Positions 1 to 5,011 of a stretch of DNA of 5,168 nt are shown piece after piece (the first letter of the stretch is position 1; every line of letters begins with the position of its first letter). The notes under the pieces are model-generated. The model saw only the letters and a list, made by a program, of their open reading frames with translations, did not search any database and was not told the DNA's origin. The DNA is taken from positions 1 through 5,168 of the forward strand of contig JAHFOH010000111.1 of the NCBI GenBank assembly GCA_023266955.1. Direction: 5' to 3'. The stretch is from Nitrososphaerota archaeon. GTDB taxonomy: Archaea; Thermoproteota; Nitrososphaeria; Nitrososphaerales; JAHFOH01. The translations under genes were made by a program, and so were the position numbers.

Positions 1-359
1 TGACCAGGATCTACATCCGCAATCTCATAGCCAAAGGGAAGCTCAGCCTCCCCACCCGCCCTCTCTGTAGCTATCGCCTCATCTTTGTCATTAACGATCA
101 TGAATTCATGAGTTACTCCACCGGCGTTCTTGTAGACTATTTTCACTACGTCGCCGACTTTAACACGTATCGTTGGATTAGCGCCGCTGGCATCGCCTGT
201 CACGTCGAATGCGAATTCTCGAGCCGTGATTGTGAAACTATGGGTCGTGGGCCCAGTGACGGGGGCCGTGGGTCTGATCAAGTAACTTGATCCAGCCAAA
301 GCAAGTGCTACAATGGAGATGGCAACTGCAACCCACATCGTGCCTTTTGATGCTGACAT
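1..359 (-). CDS. Membrane-anchored cupredoxin, C-terminus beyond left edge
   Basis: This open frame of 119 codons runs off the left edge, so its C-terminal part is missing. Residues 8-28 form one hydrophobic segment (signal peptide or N-terminal anchor), followed by a Pro/Thr-rich linker (29-39). A cupredoxin fold then begins: strand HSFTITAREFAFDV (40-53), the hallmark IRVKVGDVVKIVYKNAGG (64-81), and the first copper ligand, His84, in THEFMIVND. The expected Cys, His and Met ligands lie outside the window. The family are extracytoplasmic type 1 copper electron carriers. The ATG at 359 is chosen because a TATA box is centred about 31 bases upstream, giving an almost leaderless transcript; no SD is seen. 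A second Met at residue 8 is possible. The remnant at 500-634 looks like the missing C-terminal part of a paralogue. The redox partner is unknown. Confidence 0.85.
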   Translation of the reverse strand, partial: MSASKGTMWVAVAISIVALALAGSSYLIRPTAPVTGPTTHSFTITAREFAFDVTGDASGANPTIRVKVGDVVKIVYKNAGGVTHEFMIVNDKDEAIATERAGGEAELPFGYEIADVDPG

Positions 360-386
360 CGCTACTATGCTCGATAGTAGAGCACC

Positions 387-438
387 TATTTAATGGGGGA
401 ACACGATTCTTAAGTCTGATTCCCAAAAATGAGAATCA
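387..438 (-). promoter_or_regulatory. Promoter P1 with three operator half-sites
   Basis: The TATA-like box is TATTTAAT at 387-394 (its complement is read by the minus-strand gene). The half-site CGATTCTTA (404-412) sits 17 bases from the TATA start, exactly as in P2. Two further half-sites follow at 13-base steps: TGATTCCCA (417-425) and TGAGAATCA (430-438). The last two form an inverted repeat matching at 8 of 9 positions with spacer AAAA. The TATA-to-operator block resembles P2 closely (TATTTAATGGG, then ACACGATTCT). The box placement predicts transcription starting a few bases before the ATG at 359. Archaeal promoter geometry is established knowledge; the operator role is inferred from recurrence. 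Confidence 0.75.
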
Positions 439-499
439 GGCTCATAGCTAATCGTTCCGGCTACGTACCGGTTAGTTTCTATGAGTGATCGTTCTACTA

Positions 500-634
500 T
501 TATGGCTCGACTATGAATTGACCGAACATTCCGTTTTCCGCATGTACCTTTGGTGCCGTTCCGGCATTCCGAAGGCGGAGGTAAATGAAGCTGCCCGAAT
601 TAGAAGCCACGAAAGTCAATGTTCGCTCTTGGTG
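500..634 (-). pseudogene. Cupredoxin 3' remnant A
   Basis: An open stretch of 44 codons ending in TAA (500-502) encodes the C-terminal end of a cupredoxin: LTFVASNSGSFIY, then GTAPKVHAENGMFGQFIVEP. The strand order and the H-x4-M pattern are those of a type 1 copper loop. Aligned without gaps to the remnant at 2774-2929, 16 of the last 31 residues are identical. In that alignment the copper Cys of the other copy is replaced here by Arg (CGC, one transition from TGC), so the copper site would be broken. The frame is closed by TAG at 635-637, no start codon or promoter is visible, and a plus-strand gene fragment begins at about 619. It is best read as the 3' end of a decayed relative of the cupredoxin at 1-359, not an expressed gene. 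Confidence 0.7.
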
Positions 635-756
635 CTACAAAGTTTGTCTTACTCAAGCAAGTCAGCATCAAGCATGGTCTTGAGATGGCTGCGTTAGGAG
701 CAGGAGCAGCATTCGTACTTTACCTGTTCGGACAGATCCTAGCTTCATTTGGTTAG
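619..756 (+). pseudogene. VIT1/CCC1-like transporter 3' fragment
   Basis: This is the only plus-strand stretch that looks protein-coding. The frame runs from ATG 619 to TAG 754-756 (45 residues) and has the look of a membrane protein C-terminus: MFALGATKFVLLKQ, a short polar loop with SIKHGLEMAALG, then a Gly/Ala-rich helix GAGAAFVLYLFGQILASFG. The pattern of a helix ending, 'GLEM..LG.GAA...Y..G' and an immediate stop resembles the last helices of VIT1/CCC1 family iron/manganese transporters, recalled by eye only. Those proteins are normally about 150-250 residues or more, so the N-terminal part is missing. An in-frame TAG lies just upstream (602-604), and there is no recognisable promoter. 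It overlaps remnant A by about 16 bases, which marks the junction of two broken genes. Confidence 0.5.
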
Positions 757-759
757 TTC

Positions 760-811
760 AAAAAAAAGGCTGGCGCTCATTTCATGCTCTTGGGAGCACT
801 ATCAGCCAGCC
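760..811 (-). terminator. Hairpin plus T8 terminator of the cupredoxin gene
   Basis: On the minus strand a run of eight T (760-767) follows the stop codon at 782-784. The arms GGCTGG (minus strand, 811-806) and CCAGCC (773-768) can pair, with a second inner pairing GCTC/GAGC (797-794 with 777-774). The upstream arm lies inside the last codons of the cupredoxin gene. Archaeal RNA polymerase can terminate on a T-run alone; the hairpin makes it look like a bacterial intrinsic terminator. Confidence 0.65.
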
Positions 812-1297
812 CGTCATGCCGGGCTCATGGTTGTGGCACACGATCCTGAACATTCCAGGCTTATCCGCCGTGAACTGTATGTCAATGAGTCTGCCTCTCT
901 GCAAAGTTACCGGATTCTCTTGGTAGCCTTGAATGGAAATAGTGTGTTGGTTGCCGTTAACGCCGAAGATCCGCAGCGTTACCTTATCACCTTGATTCAC
1001 TATTATCGTTGATGGAGAGAACGCATACGCTGAGACCTGCCACTTTGTACCTGGCTGTACCCACTCGAATTCAAAGCTGGCGCCAAGAGTCTCCGGGTTT
1101 GTCTCTGGAGGAGCGAGCTTCGCAACCTCTGTAGAGCCCTTGTATTCCACAGCCTCCATCCAGACCACACGGTCTTTGGGTGGTTCAGCCGCCGGAGGCA
1201 ATGCCGTACGGCCCATTACTAACGATGCACCTGAGAGGACTACCGCCACAACTGCTAGCGCAGCAATTCCCCATAGGACCCTTTTCGATTCGGGCAT
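782..1297 (-). CDS. Membrane-anchored cupredoxin with complete type 1 copper site
   Basis: A 171-residue protein with a basic N-terminus (MPESKR) and one hydrophobic segment (about 8-29), so secreted or anchored outside the membrane. A Pro-rich linker (32-41) and a roughly 40-residue region of unclear fold precede the cupredoxin domain (about 85-171): WQVSAYAFSPSTIIVNQGDKVTLRI, His118 in GNQHTISIQGY, then FTADKPGMFRIVCHNHEPGM and GWLIVLP. His118, Cys154, His157 and Met161 give a plausible type 1 copper set (C-x2-H-x3-M, like plastocyanin/amicyanin loops). His155 makes the loop slightly unusual, and a nitrosocyanin-like or CuA-like variant cannot be excluded. The ATG at 1297 is supported by the TATA box of P2 about 28 bases upstream and the absence of an SD, suggesting a leaderless mRNA. 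The gene ends in its own terminator, so it is probably monocistronic. The presumed role is electron carrier or copper-binding protein at the outer face. Confidence 0.88.
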   Translation of the reverse strand: MPESKRVLWGIAALAVVAVVLSGASLVMGRTALPPAAEPPKDRVVWMEAVEYKGSTEVAKLAPPETNPETLGASFEFEWVQPGTKWQVSAYAFSPSTIIVNQGDKVTLRIFGVNGNQHTISIQGYQENPVTLQRGRLIDIQFTADKPGMFRIVCHNHEPGMTGWLIVLPRA

Positions 1298-1321
1298 GTT
1301 ACTACGCGCTGTAGTAGCTTC

Positions 1322-1360
1322 TATTTAATGGGCGGACACGATTCTCACAAATGGGAATGA
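1322..1360 (-). promoter_or_regulatory. Promoter P2 with operator
   Basis: TATA-like box TATTTAAT at 1322-1329, followed upstream (in transcription terms) by a GC-rich BRE position and the inverted repeat CGATTCTCA (1339-1347), spacer CAAA, TGGGAATGA (1352-1360). Six of nine positions match between the arms. The whole block is nearly the same as P1 from the TATA box to CGATTCT, though the rest of the flanks differ. It drives the cupredoxin starting at 1297. Confidence 0.75.
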
Positions 1361-1380
1361 TTGGCCTATCGTTGCCCAGC

Positions 1381-1395
1381 AGCCGATTATCGGCT
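1381..1395. repeat. Perfect 15-base palindrome over the protease stop codon
   Basis: AGCCGAT, one T, then ATCGGCT form a perfect inverted repeat that includes the TAA stop (1387-1389) of the metalloprotease gene and lies 20 bases from the P2 operator. No T-run follows on the minus strand. It may be a weak mRNA 3' hairpin, a protein site, or chance. Confidence 0.45.
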
Positions 1396-2289
1396 CTTTA
1401 TCGACTCGGCAAGGCTGAGCAATCGTTCAATTCTATGTTTCAATGGAGGGTGTCTACTGAAGATCCCTTTGTCAAAGCCTAAAATGGAAAATGAAGTGAG
1501 AGGGTTGGAGAAATTTTCATCCATAGCCTCATCAATCTTTAGCAGAGCTGAGGCTAGTGCCAGCGGTTTCTTCGTTAAGAAAGCGGAAACTTCGTCAGCA
1601 AGCAATTCCCTCTCTCTGTGAACCGCTGGTTCAACGAATTTCATGATGACGTCAATAGGTACCAACCGAGAATAAACTGAGACAAAGCTCTTCATATTGA
1701 CATCCCTATTCTTAATATGCGCCAGTTCATGGGCCAAAACCGCCTCTACTTCATCGCAGTTCAATAACCTGCAGAGGGAACGCGAAATCACCACAGTCTT
1801 CTTCCTTCCGCCGGTGGCTACAGATATGGGAATTTCCTTTTCGGTCTCCAAAAGGGATACGCCTTCTAGGCCAGTAACTGTCAACAGCTGATGGAAACGT
1901 CTGTTCAACCATGCTTCCGTAATAGGTCGGCCATTAAGGAGACTGACGAACGCGCTAGAAACGTGATTCTTGACGAACAGCGAGATTGGCACAGTCGCAA
2001 TAATAGTAGTGGCCAAGGCTCCTCCAAGAACAGTCTTGATCGTGAGGCTTGCACTGTACTCATAGCTCTCATAAAGAAGGGCGCAAAGAGCCACTGAGGA
2101 AGCGAAGAAGAGCCATAGAAAGGGGGCTGCGAGAGCCAGTATGGCTAACGCCCTTGACCGAAGGCCAGGATCTTCCAGCTTAAGCTTGAAGAGTAGACTA
2201 GATCCGACTACAACAGCTCCTGTAGTTAAAACTATACCTGATGGAATCGGGCTTGTGAAGTATTGCCACAGGAATTCAAGCGTCGGCAT
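1387..2289 (-). CDS. M48/M56-like membrane zinc metalloprotease (BlaR1-type partner)
   Basis: A 300-residue membrane protein. Three hydrophobic segments (about 15-35, 46-73, 83-106) precede a cytoplasmic-looking peptidase domain. The zinc motif HELAH (His187, Glu188, His191) is followed by IKNRD, and the third zinc ligand is probably Glu228 in ERELLAD (ExxAD type). HPPLKHRIERL (280-290) is the C-terminal signature seen in HtpX/Ste24-like M48 proteins. The catalytic set is complete. The gene follows the BlaI-like regulator with no gap (TAA directly followed by ATG) and has an SD (AAGG at 2298-2301, 8 bases before ATG), so the two are cotranscribed and translationally coupled. In bacteria BlaR1/MecR1 (M56) proteases transmit a signal that leads to cleavage of BlaI/MecI. 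This protein lacks the extracellular penicillin-binding sensor domain, so the stimulus must be sensed differently. Cleavage of the neighbouring regulator is inference; general membrane-protein quality control like HtpX is the alternative. Confidence 0.85.
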   Translation of the reverse strand: MPTLEFLWQYFTSPIPSGIVLTTGAVVVGSSLLFKLKLEDPGLRSRALAILALAAPFLWLFFASSVALCALLYESYEYSASLTIKTVLGGALATTIIATVPISLFVKNHVSSAFVSLLNGRPITEAWLNRRFHQLLTVTGLEGVSLLETEKEIPISVATGGRKKTVVISRSLCRLLNCDEVEAVLAHELAHIKNRDVNMKSFVSVYSRLVPIDVIMKFVEPAVHRERELLADEVSAFLTKKPLALASALLKIDEAMDENFSNPLTSFSILGFDKGIFSRHPPLKHRIERLLSLAESIKSR

Positions 2290-2664
2290 TTATTTTTCCT
2301 TCTGCCTAATCTTTCGCTTCAGCTCCTCCCTCTCTTTGGCTGAGATAGTATCCAGTCGCTGGTAGACGGTGGGAATTACGGACGGGCCGAACGTATTGAC
2401 TAATCGTTTGAGCGTTGAAGCAACCGCTCTTTTCGTTAGGCTGGTGTCTGGTGCAAACTTGTAAACGTATCTTAAGCCTCTCTCCCCTTTAACACGACTC
2501 CTAGTGAGGAGTTTCTTGTGATACAATCTATCAAGAACTGTCGCAACTGTGGTGTAAGCTAACGGTCTCCGAATGTCTCTCAATATTTCCCGAACAGAAG
2601 CTTGGCTAAGCCTCTTCAGAGCCTGTAGTACCTCAGTTTCAAGCTCACCGCCAGCAAATGCCAA
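2290..2664 (-). CDS. BlaI/MecI/CopY-family winged-helix regulator
   Basis: A 124-residue protein with the family's typical length and order. The winged helix spans about residues 7-70: ELETEVLQALKRL, SVREILRDI, the diagnostic recognition helix AYTTVATVLDRL (36-47), KKLLTRSRVKGERG, and the wing strand RYVYKF (65-70). A helical tail (75-124), very Lys/Arg/Glu-rich at its end, would serve dimerisation. The start is TTG at 2662-2664: an in-frame TGA lies three codons upstream, and the TATA box of P3 is centred about 28 bases before it, the same distance as for the cupredoxin at 1297, so the mRNA is probably leaderless. Family members repress genes as dimers and are inactivated by a partner protease (BlaR1) or by metal (CopY). 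No CopY-type metal-binding Cys cluster is present in the tail. The gene carries the shared operator itself, which predicts autoregulation. Confidence 0.9.
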   Translation of the reverse strand: MAFAGGELETEVLQALKRLSQASVREILRDIRRPLAYTTVATVLDRLYHKKLLTRSRVKGERGLRYVYKFAPDTSLTKRAVASTLKRLVNTFGPSVIPTVYQRLDTISAKEREELKRKIRQKEK

Positions 2665-2688
2665 GTGAAGTCACTTGACTAATTCACG

Positions 2689-2726
2689 TATTTATGAATA
2701 GAGACGATTGTCATAATTGAGATTGA
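2689..2726 (-). promoter_or_regulatory. Promoter P3 with operator (regulator/protease operon)
   Basis: TATA-like box TATTTAT at 2689-2695, and the operator CGATTGTCA (2705-2713), spacer TAAT, TGAGATTGA (2718-2726), starting 16 bases from the TATA start. The inner TCA/TGA pairs are perfect; the outer arms are the weakest of the five sites (5 of 9 paired). It is preceded by GAGA as in P4 and P5. Confidence 0.65.
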
Positions 2727-2773
2727 ACAGCTAACCCGTATCATCCTATCAAGGGTCTATTGATGCTTCTTCG

Positions 2774-2929
2774 CTATCGCTCCACAATGAATTGAGTAAA
2801 CATGTCCTTTTCAGCATGCAGTATTGGCGCGGTACCGTCGCGCTCTAAACAGCTAAAAAAGAAGTTCCTGATCATCTGGTATTCCCGAAAAGTGGGTTCT
2901 TCTGCTGATCTCTCCACAAATGAAGTCTT
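2774..2929 (-). pseudogene. Cupredoxin 3' remnant B, copper ligands kept
   Basis: An open stretch of 51 codons with no independent promoter ends in TAG (2774-2776). Its last 33 residues (from an ATG at 2873-2875) contain FFFSCLERDGTAPILHAE and KDMFTQFIVER. This is a type 1 copper loop with Cys, His and Met (C-x10-H-x4-M), aligned without gaps to remnant A over 31 residues (16 identical). Upstream of the FFFSC strand the similarity fades and the N-terminal cupredoxin half with its first His is absent, so it cannot form a normal cupredoxin. It begins right after the TAG of the membrane protein gene (2930-3334) and is in the same frame, which may be coincidence. A short copper-binding peptide is possible but unsupported; a decayed gene is the simpler reading. 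Confidence 0.6.
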
Positions 2930-3334
2930 CTAACCACTCGTTACAGTGATGACGGTGGCTCGACGTCTGCTTATGTAGCCCATCACGAGTCCCGCTACTG
3001 CCGCGACCGCTCCATAGATTAGAGAGAAGAATAGATAGACGGCTAAGATGTTGGGGTTTCCGAGGGTTCCTGCTGCTCCAGGAGTAAGGATGACTTGAAT
3101 CAGTATTTGGATCAGAGCTCCTACCCACCCAGCGATGAAGCCCAAAGTAACTTTCCTACAGTAGAAGCCTCCCACAATGCCTCCGATGAATAGGAAAATT
3201 CCAAGAAAACCATCACCACGAAATACATCGATGGCAAGGCCGATGGAGGAAACGATTAGAACGATCACGATGCCAATGACGATACGTGTAACCTTCCCCG
3301 CGGGTGCCGCAACCTTACCTGTAGTATCGGTCAA
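2930..3334 (-). CDS. Small four-helix membrane protein of unknown function
   Basis: A 134-residue protein that I do not recognise. After a short polar N-terminus (1-15) it has hydrophobic segments at about 16-36, 43-58, 62-83 and 95-120, the second with a glycine-rich run (GIFLFIGGIVGG) and a following CRK turn. The tail ISRRRATVITVTSG is positively charged next to the last helix, suggesting it faces the cytoplasm. No enzymatic motif, metal-binding cluster or transporter signature is visible. The start is TTG at 3332-3334, since the second codon upstream is an in-frame TGA and no ATG precedes the first helix; the P4 TATA box is about 35 bases upstream. It is controlled by the same operator as the cupredoxins, which is the only clue to its role. 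Confidence 0.75.
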   Translation of the reverse strand: MTDTTGKVAAPAGKVTRIVIGIVIVLIVSSIGLAIDVFRGDGFLGIFLFIGGIVGGFYCRKVTLGFIAGWVGALIQILIQVILTPGAAGTLGNPNILAVYLFFSLIYGAVAAVAGLVMGYISRRRATVITVTSG

Positions 3335-3365
3335 ATCTCAGCAACGAACTCGTCAGGAGACAGGT

Positions 3366-3403
3366 TATTTAACGCGGGAGACGATTTTCAGTATTGAAAA
3401 TTG
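3366..3403 (-). promoter_or_regulatory. Promoter P4 with operator
   Basis: TATA-like box TATTTAAC at 3366-3373, and operator CGATTTTCA (3382-3390), spacer GTAT, TGAAAATTG (3395-3403), with 8 of 9 positions paired. The offset from TATA start to operator is 16 bases. GGGAGA lies between them. It drives the membrane protein at 2930-3334. The rest of the gap up to the next gene end (3404-3524) shows no feature I can support. Confidence 0.78.
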
Positions 3404-3524
3404 CTTTCGGGTCTTGTTACCATTAATTAGCACGCGGACAATGGCTGGGGTCAACTGGCTTTGTACTGTAGTTTTGTAGAATTGACTCAGGCCCATCAAA
3501 TCGCCTATTTTCAGGATGACGGTT

Positions 3525-4454
3525 TCAGACTGAAGTAGCCAATACAGACCGGAGTCTCAAGCAGAGGCCGTCTACCTGGCCCTTGAAATCCTCGAACCTA
3601 TTTGGTTGGGCAGTAATTGTCGAAACGGAGACGATCTCTCCACCCATCGCTCTCAACGTGTCTAGAAGAGCGTCTATGCGCTGATCAGTCTCAAACTCCT
3701 TTCCATACACGACTAGGGCAAACGACTTCCCCTTAACCTCCTTGAGGAGCTTTACGTAACTGTTCATCAATGAAAAGGCCTGAGATTTTCTTGTAAAGCA
3801 GAAGATGACAAAATCGTATCGAGATAGATCTGTTATTGCAGGCTTGATCCTAACTGGGTAGTTGAGTAACCTAGAATAGAATGGGTTAAGAAAGCGATGC
3901 CCCTTCTCGTTAACTTCAACCTCAGTGATACTTACGCCTGTAAAGGAACGGAGTCTTCCACGGATCTCCAGGGCAAGTCTCTGAAGAAATCGTTCGTAGG
4001 TGCAATAGGCTATAAGAACGGTGCCATAAACTAGAGGATGCTCGGCGGTCAACTCTATAGTATGGCCCACGTATCTTTCGACTAGGTATGAATGATGACC
4101 TCTACCAACCACTCTTTCCGTGCCTTTCAGAGAGTAATCATCCTCAACTCTCCATTCAGTAGTTATCCCTTCAAGACATTCGTGGTGAACTGTTTGCCCT
4201 GATTGTACAGGAAGTAGTTCGAACTTCACGTCATCGTTGAAAAAACAGGTAAGTAGAATCCATTTGCCCCATGATGGGTCGATCGCGTTGAAGCCCAGAG
4301 GATTTGTTTGCTCTAAACTTCCCATGCGCTTAGGGAGTACGTCTACGGCGTAACACTCGTCGCATCGCCAGACATCTATAGCCCCTATGATTCGGTCGCG
4401 GTAGGCAAGATTGACTACGCCAAAGTAAACAAAATGATGGCTGCACTCACTCAA
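3525..4454 (-). CDS. Zinc-ribbon / flavodoxin-like fusion protein
   Basis: A 309-residue soluble protein with three parts. Residues 4-34 hold Cys4, His6, His7 and C31-DE-C34, a likely zinc ribbon (C-x-H ... C-x2-C). Residues about 50-143 are strand-rich with no family I can name. Residues 144-305 follow the alpha/beta order of a flavodoxin: strand TVLIAY (145-150), helix, strand ITEVEV, then DLSRYDFVIFCF (209-220), helix, strand KSFALVVYG (243-251), helix DALLDTLRAMGG, strand EIVSVSTI and a last helix. The loop after the first strand is CTYERF instead of the Ser/Thr-rich TGNT phosphate loop of true flavodoxins, so FMN binding is doubtful. The start is TTG at 4452-4454 because it just precedes Cys4 and an in-frame TAA lies seven codons upstream; the leader would be about 26 bases, without a well-placed SD. 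A redox or regulatory role is inferred from fold and operator. Confidence 0.7.
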   Translation of the reverse strand: MSECSHHFVYFGVVNLAYRDRIIGAIDVWRCDECYAVDVLPKRMGSLEQTNPLGFNAIDPSWGKWILLTCFFNDDVKFELLPVQSGQTVHHECLEGITTEWRVEDDYSLKGTERVVGRGHHSYLVERYVGHTIELTAEHPLVYGTVLIAYCTYERFLQRLALEIRGRLRSFTGVSITEVEVNEKGHRFLNPFYSRLLNYPVRIKPAITDLSRYDFVIFCFTRKSQAFSLMNSYVKLLKEVKGKSFALVVYGKEFETDQRIDALLDTLRAMGGEIVSVSTITAQPNRFEDFKGQVDGLCLRLRSVLATSV

Positions 4455-4502
4455 AGCCCGTTCGTGGCCGATTTACCTTCTCGAAGGTAGCTTGCGTCTT
4501 GT

Positions 4503-4539
4503 TATAAAATGGCGAGACGTTTCTCAAACTTGAAAATCG
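4503..4539 (-). promoter_or_regulatory. Promoter P5 with operator
   Basis: The minus strand reads TTTTATAA over 4503-4509 and neighbours, a TATA box. Operator CGTTTCTCA (4518-4526), spacer AACT, TGAAAATCG (4531-4539) follows upstream. The symmetry extends to GACG at one edge and CGTC at the other, with two mismatches over 11-base arms. It is preceded by GCGAGA as in P4. It drives the gene starting at 4454. Confidence 0.75.
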
Positions 4540-4671
4540 TCGCAAGCTCAGGTATCAGCATACGGAGTGAAATTCCTGTGCGGAGTCCGACGGAGGACAA
4601 GCCGAGAAGCTGACTTGACCCTAGAGTTGCCCATCCACTCGACCTAAGGACAAAATATTCTGTTTACCACT
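4540..4671. other. Spacer between DsrE gene and P5, no gene seen
   Basis: The spacer holds no gene that I can support. The only structure noted is a small dyad TCCG-A-CGGA (4586-4594) within GTCC...GGAC. A short T-rich stretch, ATATTTTG on the minus strand (4652-4659), just after the DsrE stop could act as a weak archaeal terminator for the SQR-DsrE operon. Confidence 0.4.
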
Positions 4672-4995
4672 CTAAGAAAAAGTCAGAACCTTATCAGATT
4701 CTTGCACTATTTTCAACAAGTCAGCCATAGATGATGTCGGACAGATAGCTAACCCTTCCATATTCCTCATCTTAAGGCATGTGCCACAAGCTAATATCTG
4801 TCCACCCACCTGAAGGAAGCGGTCAGTCTGCTTTGCTATGTTGAACCTCTCGTCTTTAATCTGCTCTATCTCCACTCCCCGGCCTAGCAGGAAGACCCTA
4901 ACCTCATGATTCTCTAAGAGGCAGGTAGATGCGAACCTGAAGGCATTCCAGACGGTCTCCGGATCGTTTGTGTTGACGACTATTCCAATCTTCAT
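4672..4995 (-). CDS. DsrE/TusD-family sulfur-handling protein
   Basis: A 107-residue single-domain protein of normal family length. It opens with the strand MKIGIVVNTNDPETVWNAF, then helix and strand HEVRVFLLGRGVE (30-42), and carries the conserved cysteine motif ACGTCLKMR (69-77; Cys70, Cys73), with Cys85 in GLAICP and the typical C-terminus MADLLKIVQESDKVLTF. DsrE/DsrF/TusD proteins are cytoplasmic and carry sulfur as a persulfide on the motif cysteine, exchanging it with TusA-like partners. It lies 16 bases downstream of the SQR-like gene and has a good SD (GAGG at 5004-5007, 8 bases before ATG), so it is the second gene of that operon. It has no copy of the shared operator. Its job is probably to accept or relay sulfur formed by the upstream oxidoreductase, which is an inference from context. 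Confidence 0.88.
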   Translation of the reverse strand: MKIGIVVNTNDPETVWNAFRFASTCLLENHEVRVFLLGRGVEIEQIKDERFNIAKQTDRFLQVGGQILACGTCLKMRNMEGLAICPTSSMADLLKIVQESDKVLTFS

Positions 4996-5011
4996 TCTTC
5001 CAACCTCAGAA

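Noticed and set aside
485..697. Plus-strand open frame of 70 codons
   Set aside because: Shadow over the minus-strand cupredoxin remnant and out of frame with the VIT-like fragment.
2853..3128. Minus-strand open frame of 91 codons
   Set aside because: It overlaps the membrane protein in another frame and reads Ser/Arg/His-rich low-complexity sequence; the membrane protein frame has clear helices.
3177..3479. Plus-strand open frame of 100 codons
   Set aside because: It is antisense to the membrane protein gene and runs through promoter P4; its composition (Met/Pro/Arg/Thr-rich) is that of a shadow frame.
3365..3496. Minus-strand small frame from ATG 3496 (43 residues, basic)
   Set aside because: It spans the P4 operator and TATA box, has no family resemblance and no SD.
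4502..4663. Minus-strand stretch of 54 codons without stop between the DsrE gene and P5
   Set aside because: No start codon until its last part, no recognisable family, and it crosses the P5 operator and TATA box.
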